A stretch of DNA of 64,000 bases. Origin: Candidatus Amarobacter glycogenicus (GTDB lineage: Bacteria; Chloroflexota; Dehalococcoidia; Tepidiformales; Tepidiformaceae). How positions within the stretch are numbered: the first letter of the stretch is position 1; every line of letters starts with the position of its first letter. Below, piece after piece: positions 35,313 to 43,099 of the stretch. Location: the NCBI GenBank assembly GCA_016719395.1, contig JADJZF010000003.1, forward strand, positions 310,001 to 374,000. Direction: 5' to 3'. The position numbers and the translations under genes were made by a program. The notes below the pieces were generated by a model. It searched no databases. It saw nothing but the letters and a program-made list of their open reading frames with translations, and was not told the origin of the DNA.

Positions 35313-36086
35313 CTAATCCAGCGCGCAGGCATCGAGGCCTGCTTCCCACCCATCGTTGAAGGCGTCGATACGCTGGCCCGGAGTGCCGTGAGCCTGGGGA
35401 TCGAAGAACGGCGTATCGCGCGGGTCCCCGACGCGGAACAGCGCCGTAATGCCCTCTTCGAAGTCGCCTTTCTCCATGAGTCCCCGGGCATCGGCGTCGG
35501 CGGCCCAGACGCCGGCCAGGCAGTCTGCCTGGAGCTCGGTCTGGATGGTCAGTAGCGTATCGTCGTCGAGGATGCCGAGCAGCGATTGGACCAGGTGGCC
35601 CCATTCGTGCGCGATGATGAGCACCGGCCCGAAGTCGCCGTTGGAATCGAGCTCGTCGCGGAGGAAGTTCAGGTCGTAGTAGATCGAGTGGTCGGCGCCG
35701 CAATAAAAGGCGTTGTTCAACAACGCCTTGCCGCAGTCGGTTTCAATCTCGGTCTCGTAGGCTTTGAATTTGATCGGCGGGTCGTACGTCATCTTCTCGA
35801 ACGCGAACTGGCCGGCCCAGAACTCATCGACGTCGGCTCGCGCAAGCTCGACCAGGTCGGCGATGGTCGCGGGACAGCCGTCTTCGGGATCACTTCCCCA
35901 GATGCCCTCGTCTTCCTTGTCGCGGTCGCAGTCGTCGCGGCTGTCGCGAATGCCGTCGCGATCGCGGTCCTTCGGTTCGGAGTCGTCATCGTCGTCTGAG
36001 CCGCCGCCACCGCAGGCGACGCTGAGCGCGGAGAACGAAACGAGGGCCAGGAGGGCGAAGAAGAGCAGGGCGGGGCGCCGAATCAC
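35313..36086 (-). CDS. Neutral zinc metallopeptidase-like lipoprotein with Asp-rich repeat
   Basis: Exported lipoprotein of about 257 residues. A GTG ending at 36086 has GGAGGT upstream and directly precedes the signal (ALLFFALLALVSFSALSVAC). A longer ATG start at 36125 is possible. After the lipid Cys comes an Asp-rich stretch and DRDRDGIRDSRDDCDRDKED, resembling thrombospondin type-3 calcium-binding repeats. The catalytic part has HEWGH (zinc ligands and Glu) in IIAHEWGHLVQSLLG and a downstream Glu in TELQADCLAGVWA, as in YpfJ-type neutral zinc metallopeptidases. Substrate unknown. Confidence 0.8.
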   Translation of the reverse strand: MIRRPALLFFALLALVSFSALSVACGGGGSDDDDDSEPKDRDRDGIRDSRDDCDRDKEDEGIWGSDPEDGCPATIADLVELARADVDEFWAGQFAFEKMTYDPPIKFKAYETEIETDCGKALLNNAFYCGADHSIYYDLNFLRDELDSNGDFGPVLIIAHEWGHLVQSLLGILDDDTLLTIQTELQADCLAGVWAADADARGLMEKGDFEEGITALFRVGDPRDTPFFDPQAHGTPGQRIDAFNDGWEAGLDACALD

Positions 36087-36120
36087 GAGTACCTCCGCGG
36101 CCAGGGGGCCGCTTGTTCGG

Positions 36121-36154
36121 GACAAAATAGCGCCACCCGGCCGGGTGGCGCTAT
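36121..36154 (-). terminator. Perfect palindromic terminator after small basic protein gene
   Basis: ATAGCGCCACCCGG and CCGGGTGGCGCTAT (36127-36154) form a perfect 28-base palindrome. Reading on the minus strand it runs into TTTTGTCC. It lies 25 bases after the stop of the 30-residue gene and before the metallopeptidase. Confidence 0.75.
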
Positions 36155-36178
36155 CGGGCGGCGCGGCAAGGGCTGCGG

Positions 36179-36271
36179 TTACTTCTTCACCGGCGGGACC
36201 TTCGGGGCCGCTTTGTGGTCGGCCTTCTGCTTGTTGGTCTTCTGGGTGTTCTTCGGGCTCTTGTCTCCCAT
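36179..36271 (-). CDS. Small basic protein, 30 residues
   Basis: A short gene encoding MGDKSPKNTQKTNKQKADHK and ten further residues ending VPPVKK. About one third of residues are Lys. GGAGAGCCTGAC upstream gives a Shine-Dalgarno at suitable spacing, and a strong terminator follows, so it is probably a free-standing transcript. Many bacteria carry short proteins beginning MGDKSPK that are annotated as hypothetical; this looks like one. Its role is unknown; charge suggests nucleic-acid or ribosome binding. Confidence 0.65.
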   Translation of the reverse strand: MGDKSPKNTQKTNKQKADHKAAPKVPPVKK

Positions 36272-36361
36272 GTCAGGCTCTCCTTAATCGCAGGTATAGG
36301 CAGAGTGGATGGTAGCGGAGCAACACGAGACTGAAAAGACGGAACGGCCGGAAAGTGGTCA

Positions 36362-37396
36362 CTACTCTGGCAGCAGTAACATCGCATCGCCGAACGAGTA
36401 GAAGCGGTAGCCCTCGGCCACCGCCCGGTGGTAGGCATCCAGCACGAATTCTTGCCCGGCGAACGCGCACACGAGCATCAACAGCGTCGACTTCGGAAGG
36501 TGGAAGTTCGTCATCAGCGCGTCGACCACCCGGAAGTCGTCACCCGGGAGTATGCGCAGGCTGGTCCAACCGTCGTACGGAACGATTCCTCCTCGTTCGC
36601 GGGCGACATGCTCGAGGGTCCGGACGACCGTGGTCCCTACAGCGACGACACGGCGGCCCTGGGCCTTTGCCCGGGCGATGGCCGCGGCCGCACCTTCTGG
36701 CACCGTCACGTGTTCGGCATGGAGGACATGATCGCGCGGGTCATCGGCAACCACCGGGCGGAAGGTGCCGGGCCCCACGTGGAGCGTGACCTCGACCCGC
36801 TGGATGTCCCTTTCAGCGAGTGACTCGAACAGCTCCTGCGTGAAGTGGAGGCCAGCCGTGGGCGCGGCGGAACTGGCAGGTTCGCGCGAGTAGACCGTCT
36901 GGTAGCGTTCCGGGTCGCCCGTGTAGTCCTTGATGTACGGCGGCAGCGGTATCGTCCCGGCGGAGGCGTGGTCGAAGGAGCGTTCGAATTCGAGCACCAC
37001 CGGGCCTTCCGCCCGGAATTGCACCGTCGCCGCGAGGGGCCCGTCGCTGGCTTCGAAGATGAACCGGCGGCCCGGCCTCGCCTGGCGAGTGGGCTTAAAC
37101 AGCACCTCCCACAGGCGGTCGCTGAACGGCCGCACGAGGAGCGCTTCGACTTCCCCGCCGGTATCGGGACGCCTCCCAAAGAGCCGCGCCGCCATCACGC
37201 GGGTGTCGTTCACCACAAGCAGGTCGCCGGGCTTCAGCAACGCGGGTAAGTCGCGCACGGTCCGGAGCTCGACCACCCCGGAGCGGAAGCGAAGGACCAT
37301 CAGCCGGGCCGAGTCGCGCGGCTCGGCCGGTTGTTGGGCGACCTGGCCGAGGGGGAGGTCGAAGGCGAAGTCATCGGTGCGCACGGATCCGAGCAT
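36362..37396 (-). CDS. queA: tRNA preQ1(34) ribosyltransferase-isomerase QueA
   Basis: Transfers the ribosyl part of S-adenosylmethionine to preQ1 in tRNA, the penultimate step of queuosine synthesis. It has 344 residues, normal. Signatures: DFAFDLPLGQVAQQPAEPRD near the start, LLVVNDTRVMAARLFG, TAGLHFTQELFESL, LHVGPGTFRPV, and DGWTSLRILPGDDFRVVDAL. The other queuosine genes are not in the window. It is divergent from the small gene at 37431. Confidence 0.95.
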   Translation of the reverse strand: MLGSVRTDDFAFDLPLGQVAQQPAEPRDSARLMVLRFRSGVVELRTVRDLPALLKPGDLLVVNDTRVMAARLFGRRPDTGGEVEALLVRPFSDRLWEVLFKPTRQARPGRRFIFEASDGPLAATVQFRAEGPVVLEFERSFDHASAGTIPLPPYIKDYTGDPERYQTVYSREPASSAAPTAGLHFTQELFESLAERDIQRVEVTLHVGPGTFRPVVADDPRDHVLHAEHVTVPEGAAAAIARAKAQGRRVVAVGTTVVRTLEHVARERGGIVPYDGWTSLRILPGDDFRVVDALMTNFHLPKSTLLMLVCAFAGQEFVLDAYHRAVAEGYRFYSFGDAMLLLPE

Positions 37397-37430
37397 TGCG
37401 TCTTCGAAACCACCGGTCTACGTTGGCCAC

Positions 37431-37805
37431 ATGGCGAGCGAAAACGGCACCGGGACAGCCGGCTACACCGCCGAGCGCCTCGAAGCGCTGGCCGCGAACC
37501 GGCTAACGCTCGACAAGAGCGCCGTGCGCAGCATCCGCGCCGATGAAATCGAGATCACGAAGAGCGCCGTCGGGTTTGCCCGGTTCGACCACGGGACGAT
37601 CCGGCAGGGTTCGGCGGGGGTCGTCATCGGCCGCTCCGTGGCAATGGATGAAGTAAGAACGGGGATCCTGATATCGCCTGTGGTGCGCGGCGATGTGCAC
37701 ACGTGGCTCGACATGCGCTCGGCTGTGGCTATCGGGTTTGGGATGGTGATGGGGAAGGCTTTGCTTGCCGCCGGCCGTGCATTGGTGCGACGGGTGCGAG
37801 GCTGA
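37431..37805 (+). CDS. Small conserved protein, unknown function
   Basis: Not recognised. The ATG at 37431 gives 124 residues. The central part (VRSIRADEIEITKSAVGFAR, QGSAGVVIGRSVAMDEVRTG, SPVVRGDVHT) has a beta-helix or polymer-like rhythm seen in bactofilin-like and similar small proteins. The C-terminus holds one hydrophobic segment (SAVAIGFGMVMGKALLAAG) and an Arg-rich end, so it may be tail-anchored. The last 77 bases overlap rlmN on the other strand. Confidence 0.55.
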   Translation: MASENGTGTAGYTAERLEALAANRLTLDKSAVRSIRADEIEITKSAVGFARFDHGTIRQGSAGVVIGRSVAMDEVRTGILISPVVRGDVHTWLDMRSAVAIGFGMVMGKALLAAGRALVRRVRG

Positions 37806-38889
37806 GTTCCTCGGCCGGGATGATCGTGTTTGCCTGATCGGTCCGGAGCTGTCCACACGCCGCCGAGATTTCCGACCCTTTTTCAACCCGCGTCGTGCAG
37901 TTGATACCCGCACCAACAAGGATCCGTTCGAACTCCAGCACCGCTGCCCGCACAGGGCGGCCGAACCCGCCCGCCGTCGGGTTTACGGGGATGAGGTTCA
38001 CGTGCGTGGGCGTGCCGCGGAGGAGCCCTGCGAGTTGCCGCGCGACCTCCGGGGAATCGTTCTGACCGGCGATGAGTGCGTATTCGAAGGTCACCCGGCG
38101 TCCCGTCGCCTTGAAGTAGCGTTTCGCCGCAGAGACGATTTCCTGGACGGAATGGGGGCCGGCGGTAGGCACCAGGCGCTGCCGGAGCTCTTCAATGGGG
38201 GAATGCAGCGAGATCGCGAGGCCTACCTGCAGCCCTTCCGCCGCGAGCCGATCGATGGCCCGGATGACGCCCACCGTCGAAATCGTGATATGGCGCTGTC
38301 CCAGCCCGAACGCGCGCCCATCGGTGAGGATGCGGACGGCGCGCACCGTCTCGGCGTAGTTCGCCAGCGGTTCGCCCATGCCCATGAACACGACGTTCGT
38401 GACGTGCTCACCGCGCTGCTTCAGCAGCCGGGCGACATGAATCACCTGGCTCACGATCTCGCCCGCCGAAAGATTGCGTTCGAAGCCCATCTGGCCCGTC
38501 GCACAGAAGACGCAGCCCATCGCACAACCTGCCTGAGTCGAGACGCAGACGGTCGAACGGGGATGCTTCTCGCCGGGATCCGGATACTGCATGAGGACGG
38601 TCTCGATCGGTGTGCCGTCCGCCATCCGCAACAGGAGCTTGGTCGTGTTCCCATCCGCGCTCGCTACCCGCCGAACCTCCGCCGCCGGCGATAGTCGGTA
38701 GCGGGAGGAAATCGCTGCCCGCCCCTCGGCAGGCAATTGCCGGAACTCTTCCACGCTCTCCGGGAACTCCCGGTAGAGCGCTTGCAACACCTGGTTCGAC
38801 CGGTAGGCCGGCATGCCCAGTTCCGCGATGAGCGCGTCCATCTCAGCCGGAAGCAGGTCGTAGAGAGAAGGTGGTATCACTGAGTTCAT
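37729..38889 (-). CDS. rlmN: Dual-specificity RNA methyltransferase RlmN
   Basis: Radical-SAM enzyme methylating C2 of A2503 in 23S rRNA and A37 in some tRNAs. It has 386 residues. The iron-sulfur motif is CAMGCVFC, with QMGFERNLSAGEI following. NVVFMGMGEPLANY, the SAM-contact region ITISTVGV and the C-terminal resolving Cys region CTTRVEKGSEISAACGQL are all present. The tail after about residue 360 is extra and overlaps the convergent small gene. Its start overlaps the fmt stop by 4 bases, so the two are coupled. Confidence 0.95.
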   Translation of the reverse strand: MNSVIPPSLYDLLPAEMDALIAELGMPAYRSNQVLQALYREFPESVEEFRQLPAEGRAAISSRYRLSPAAEVRRVASADGNTTKLLLRMADGTPIETVLMQYPDPGEKHPRSTVCVSTQAGCAMGCVFCATGQMGFERNLSAGEIVSQVIHVARLLKQRGEHVTNVVFMGMGEPLANYAETVRAVRILTDGRAFGLGQRHITISTVGVIRAIDRLAAEGLQVGLAISLHSPIEELRQRLVPTAGPHSVQEIVSAAKRYFKATGRRVTFEYALIAGQNDSPEVARQLAGLLRGTPTHVNLIPVNPTAGGFGRPVRAAVLEFERILVGAGINCTTRVEKGSEISAACGQLRTDQANTIIPAEELSLAPVAPMHGRRQAKPSPSPSQTR

Positions 38890-39839
38890 CCGAGGCCGGC
38901 TTCGGGAAGAAGGTTTCCCCGCTCACCGGCAATAAACTGCGCGGCGCTCAGCCGTTTGCCGCCGGGCCGCTGGACTTCCTCGAGCACGAGCCAGCCCTCG
39001 GCCAGCGCGATCGCGGGAGCCTTTTCGATCACCTGCAACGTACCCGCGGGAGCCGGCTCCCCGCTTGCCACTCGCGCCTGCCAGACTGACAGCCGGTGCT
39101 CGCCATACATGACGAAGGCGCCCGGCCACGGATTGAAGGCTCTCACGGCTCGTTCCGCTCCGGCAGCGGTCATCTCGGCACGGAGCCACCCATCGTGCTT
39201 GGCGATCAGGTGACAGTAGGTTGCCTCGGCTTCGTCCTGCGCGCGTGGGATTCGTTCGCCCGCGACCCAGCCGGGGAGCACTCGCACGAGTTCTTCGGCC
39301 CCCAGCGCGGCCAGTCTGGGTTCCAGCGAAGCCGCTGAATCGTCCGAGAGAATCGGGACTTCGATCCTGGAAATCACCGGCCCAGCATCCATTTTCCGGA
39401 CCAGTTCCATGATGCTCACGCCCGTCAGGTCTTCTCCCGCGAGGATCGATGCGACGATGGGGCTCGGCCCACGCCACTTCGGCAGCAGCGAGGCGTGGAC
39501 GTTCAGGCAGCCGCGCCGCGGGATCCCGAGGGCGGCCTGTGGCAGGATCTTGCCATAGGCCGCCACCACGAAGACGTCGGCTTCGGCGGCCCGCAGGCGC
39601 TCATAAGTGGGCGCGTCGCGCAACGTTTCCGGTTGAAAGACCGGGATGCCGAGCCCTTCGGCGGCGACCTTCACGGGCGGAGGATGGAGCCGCCCGCCGC
39701 GGCCGGCCGGCCTGTCCGGCTGGGTCACCGCCATCACCAGTTCGTGCCCCGCGGCAGCCAGCGCATGCAGGCTGGGCACCGCGAACTGTGGAGACCCCAT
39801 GAAGACGATGCGGGAGACTCGATCTGTCATCGACGCCAC
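38886..39839 (-). CDS. fmt: Methionyl-tRNA formyltransferase
   Basis: Formylates initiator Met-tRNA. It has 317 residues (an ATG at 39830 may be the real start). Motifs: VFMGSPQFAVPSL, QPDRPAGRG, and the catalytic LNVHASLLPKWRGPSPI, where SPI replaces the common API. DLTGVSIMEL and MDAGPV follow. The usual neighbour def (peptide deformylase) is absent here. It overlaps the binding-protein gene by 13 bases and rlmN by 4, in a long minus-strand run. Confidence 0.95.
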   Translation of the reverse strand: MASMTDRVSRIVFMGSPQFAVPSLHALAAAGHELVMAVTQPDRPAGRGGRLHPPPVKVAAEGLGIPVFQPETLRDAPTYERLRAAEADVFVVAAYGKILPQAALGIPRRGCLNVHASLLPKWRGPSPIVASILAGEDLTGVSIMELVRKMDAGPVISRIEVPILSDDSAASLEPRLAALGAEELVRVLPGWVAGERIPRAQDEAEATYCHLIAKHDGWLRAEMTAAGAERAVRAFNPWPGAFVMYGEHRLSVWQARVASGEPAPAGTLQVIEKAPAIALAEGWLVLEEVQRPGGKRLSAAQFIAGERGNLLPEAGLG

Positions 39840-41470
39840 TCCTGGACGTCGGCAAAGCGCAGCGAGCTGGCGAACAGCACCCCGGACATCACATTCTTCA
39901 AGTTATCCGGAAAGGCGTAGACCGAGTGGGGATAGGCGATGACGACGCCCGGCACCAGGTCCTGCCAGATCTCCTGGAACTGGCGGTAGCTGTCCTTCCG
40001 AGTCTCAAGGTCGTTGGTGGTGCGCCCCTTCGAGATCAGTTCATCGGCGACCGGGTCTTCGAAATTGGCGAGATTGAGTCCGGCGGTCCCCATCTGCGAG
40101 CTGTGCCAGCCGAAGTAGGGGTCCGGATCGGCGCCCTGATCCCAAACCGCGAGCGCTGCTTCGTAGCGACGTGGCACCAGGTAGTCCAGGTGGAGCACAG
40201 TGAAGGTGGTGCTGGAAACGGCCGCCCGAATCCCGAGTGTATTCAGCTGGGCGGAAAGCTCGTTTGCGATAGCGAAGCGGACCGGATCGTTGTCGACTCG
40301 GATCGTGAAACGAAATTCCTGCCCCTCCTTCGTCAGGATCCCGGTCGACGGTGATTGCACCCAACCGGCTTCGGCCAGCAGCACCCGTGCTCGAGAAATG
40401 TCCTGGGAGACGGCGTCATACTCCTCCGTATACGCCCAGGTGCCGGGAGCGATTGGAGAGGACGACGGAGTCGCGGCGCCCACGAAATTCTTCTGAACGA
40501 TCGCCTCACGGCCGATCCCGAAGGAAATCGCCTGGCGAACACGCTGATCCCGAAACAGCGTGTTCCCGGTGTTCAGGTAAAGCAACAGTTGCGAGGAGCG
40601 CTGCAGTTGAGAAGTGACCGTGTCCTTCACGCTATTCAGGTCAGACAGCTGGCCTTGGGCCGGTGAAGTGCGCACGAACACTCCATCGAGGTCGCCCCCC
40701 TGGAGGGCGCGTGTTGCGCTGGCATCGTCGCTGAAGAACCGGAGGGTGAGACGCTGGACCCCCGGGCGCCCCAGGTGGTACCGGTCGTAGGCGACGAGCC
40801 GTGCCTCGCGCGAATCCAGGGCCTCGACTTTGTACGGGCCGGTCCCAATCGGGTTCGCGTTGAAGGTCGCGTCGCTCAACTCCCGGACGGGGATTGCGCC
40901 GAGAAGGTGCTCGGGCAGGATGCCGACCGTTGCACTCCGGGCGAGGAACGGAGCCGAGGCCTGGCGGAGGTGGACAACGAAGGTGCGTTCATCCGGGACT
41001 TCCAGCTCGGCGCCGCGCCAGCCTTCCGCCAGGAGGCGGTCTCCGGTGAAATCGCCATCGGTAAGCGTCCGGACGGTGAAGAGCAGGTCGCGCGAGGTGA
41101 CAGCGGCGCCGTCGTGCCACTGGAGGTTGCTCCGCAGTTTGAACGTGTAGGTACGGCCCTCATCGGTCACCGCGGGCAACTCGGCAAGATCTCCGAGGAC
41201 CTGGCCGTCGCCAGCGATCCGCACGAGGCCGGAGAAAACCAACTGGCTGAGGTCGGCGTCCACCTCATTCGCGTTGGCGAACAGGGGGTTCACGCGTTGC
41301 CACGTGCCGGCGACACCTTCGGTGTAGCGCGATTGGTTGGTGAGGACGACGCTATCGCCGCCCGAGAGGCGCAGGGCGAGCGCACCGGCAGCCGCAAGTG
41401 CCGCAGCGATCAGGAATGCTGCAAGGATCACGGTTCGGCGCGAGTGCGCGTGTTCGCCGGGCATAGGCAA
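39827..41470 (-). CDS. Peptide/nickel-type ABC transporter substrate-binding protein
   Basis: Family 5 (DppA/OppA-like) binding protein, 547 residues. An N-terminal hydrophobic segment at about residues 13-33 lacks a lipobox Cys, so it is probably anchored by an uncleaved helix. Typical sequences are NPLFANANEVDADLSQLVFSG shortened at the start, TFKLRSNLQWHDGAAVTSRD and NPIGTGPYKVEALD. No permease or ATPase genes accompany it. Its position between secG and fmt, with overlaps, is unusual for a nutrient receptor. Substrate unknown. Confidence 0.87.
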   Translation of the reverse strand: MPMPGEHAHSRRTVILAAFLIAAALAAAGALALRLSGGDSVVLTNQSRYTEGVAGTWQRVNPLFANANEVDADLSQLVFSGLVRIAGDGQVLGDLAELPAVTDEGRTYTFKLRSNLQWHDGAAVTSRDLLFTVRTLTDGDFTGDRLLAEGWRGAELEVPDERTFVVHLRQASAPFLARSATVGILPEHLLGAIPVRELSDATFNANPIGTGPYKVEALDSREARLVAYDRYHLGRPGVQRLTLRFFSDDASATRALQGGDLDGVFVRTSPAQGQLSDLNSVKDTVTSQLQRSSQLLLYLNTGNTLFRDQRVRQAISFGIGREAIVQKNFVGAATPSSSPIAPGTWAYTEEYDAVSQDISRARVLLAEAGWVQSPSTGILTKEGQEFRFTIRVDNDPVRFAIANELSAQLNTLGIRAAVSSTTFTVLHLDYLVPRRYEAALAVWDQGADPDPYFGWHSSQMGTAGLNLANFEDPVADELISKGRTTNDLETRKDSYRQFQEIWQDLVPGVVIAYPHSVYAFPDNLKNVMSGVLFASSLRFADVQEWRR

Positions 41471-41474
41471 AGTG

Positions 41475-41696
41475 TTACTTCTGCGAGTAAACGCTCAGAA
41501 AGGACACGAGTATGAACGCGAGGACCAGGAGGATCGTCGCCTGGAAGAGCGTCCGCTCGAGGCCGCGCTTTGTGCGGTAGACGGAACCGCCCGACATGCC
41601 GCCGAGCGCCGCCCCAAAGCCCGATCCCTTCACCTGGAGCAGGACGACGGCGATGAGGACGAGGGAAATCGCGATTTGAAGGATGTTCAGAAGCAC
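41475..41696 (-). CDS. secG: Protein translocase subunit SecG
   Basis: Small SecYEG subunit, 73 residues, with two membrane helices (about 3-21 and 50-70) joined by the family loop KGSGFGAALGGMSGGSVY and RTKRGLERTLF. It lies 5 bases after yvcK and 4 bases before the binding-protein gene. Confidence 0.94.
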   Translation of the reverse strand: MLLNILQIAISLVLIAVVLLQVKGSGFGAALGGMSGGSVYRTKRGLERTLFQATILLVLAFILVSFLSVYSQK

Positions 41697-41701
41697 TGGC
41701 G

Positions 41702-43057
41702 TTACCGTGTAGCGACGAGCGGGGCTTCCGGAGTGGGCCGCCGCTGTTCGATAGAGCGGATGTCCCGGTTATCATACAGGCGCATAAGGGTAGCGGCGAG
41801 TTTCTCCGGATCGTGCCGGTACCGGTTCTCCTCCGCCACAACGTCCGCCTGAACCAGGCGTAGTCCTTCGAAAGCACGCAACGCATCGTTGGCTATCGGT
41901 ACGGCAGTCGAGTGCCACGCTTCAGGCAGCTCGGAAGCGATGTTGTTGTTCGCAAGGACGACGTTCAGGATGCCCCGGCCCGTGTGCCGCTCCAGCGTCT
42001 CGATGTGGTCGCCGACGCTGAAATTGTCGGTTTCTCCGTGCTGCGTGGCGACATTGCAGATGAACACCTTGGTCGCTGAGGTCTGGAAGAGCGCCTTCTG
42101 AATGCCGCTCACGAGCAGGTTCGGAAGCACGCTCGTGTAGAGGCTCCCGGGCCCAATGACGATGAGGTCAGCATCGAGGATCGCCTTCACCGCGTCCGGA
42201 TGCGCCTCCGCATGTGCCGGGTTCAGGTAGAGGTCCCGGATGCGGGCGCCGTGCTCGGTGATGTTGTGCTCGCCATGGACCATCTCGTCCTCGTGCGTGC
42301 GCGCGCTCAGAGTCACATCCTCCAGGGTGGATGGGAGGATGCTGCCGCGGACATTCAGGACGCGGGATGCTTCATGGATCGCTGTTTCGAAGTTCCCGGT
42401 GACTTCGGCCATCGCCACGATGAAAAGGTTACCGAACGAATGACCTTCGAGGCCCGTTCCTTCCGTGAACCGGTACTGGAAAAGCTTCGACATAAGCGGC
42501 TCGGCTTCGGCGAGCGCCGCGATACACTGGCGAAGGTCGCCCGGAGCAACCACGCCGAACTCCTGGCGCAGCCGGCCCGTGCTGCCGCCATCATCGGCGA
42601 CGGTGACGATGGCTGTCAGGTTGCTGGTATGCCCCTTGAGCCCGCGGAGCAGTGTCGAAAGGCCCGTCCCACCGCCAATCGCGACAATGCGCGGACCGCG
42701 CTGGAGGAAGCGCTTGTTGTAGATGGTCTCAGCCAGGCCCGGTGTTTCGCTGCGATGGTCGGGCCTCACGAACGCGAAGAGCAGCGACTCGTTCAACTTG
42801 TAGATTGCAATGAGCACGGTGCTCAACGAGAGCGACATGAAGAGAAGCCCGCGGCCCCACCGGGGCATGAACTGCAGTGTGAGGTAGTAGAAGATGCCGG
42901 GCAGTTCGGCCTGCAGGTACGCTTCTTTCAGGACGTAGGCGATGCCCAGGCCCATGAGAGAGACGCCGAACAGCAGGAGCGCGAGCCACCGCTTGATGTG
43001 CATCCCCGGGTACAGCCACTTCAGGGCTGAGTGGTCGCGGATGGAGCGGAGCGTCAT
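41702..43057 (-). CDS. yvcK: YvcK/GlmR-type gluconeogenesis and cell-wall factor with N-terminal membrane helices
   Basis: Nucleotide-sugar-binding CofD-fold protein. In Bacillus YvcK/GlmR supports growth on gluconeogenic carbon and stimulates cell-wall precursor supply. The nucleotide-binding start is RIVAIGGGTGLSTLLRGLKG, followed by AIVTVADDGGSTGRLR and GHSFGNLFIVAM. Unlike the Bacillus protein it has about 90 extra N-terminal residues with two membrane helices, so it is probably tethered to the membrane. The ATG at 43057 is preferred over 43075. It lies between gatB and secG in one run. Confidence 0.9.
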   Translation of the reverse strand: MTLRSIRDHSALKWLYPGMHIKRWLALLLFGVSLMGLGIAYVLKEAYLQAELPGIFYYLTLQFMPRWGRGLLFMSLSLSTVLIAIYKLNESLLFAFVRPDHRSETPGLAETIYNKRFLQRGPRIVAIGGGTGLSTLLRGLKGHTSNLTAIVTVADDGGSTGRLRQEFGVVAPGDLRQCIAALAEAEPLMSKLFQYRFTEGTGLEGHSFGNLFIVAMAEVTGNFETAIHEASRVLNVRGSILPSTLEDVTLSARTHEDEMVHGEHNITEHGARIRDLYLNPAHAEAHPDAVKAILDADLIVIGPGSLYTSVLPNLLVSGIQKALFQTSATKVFICNVATQHGETDNFSVGDHIETLERHTGRGILNVVLANNNIASELPEAWHSTAVPIANDALRAFEGLRLVQADVVAEENRYRHDPEKLAATLMRLYDNRDIRSIEQRRPTPEAPLVATR

Positions 43058-43099
43058 CGGTTGGGAGTGTACCACCGCGGCGCGATATCGCTCTGAAGA

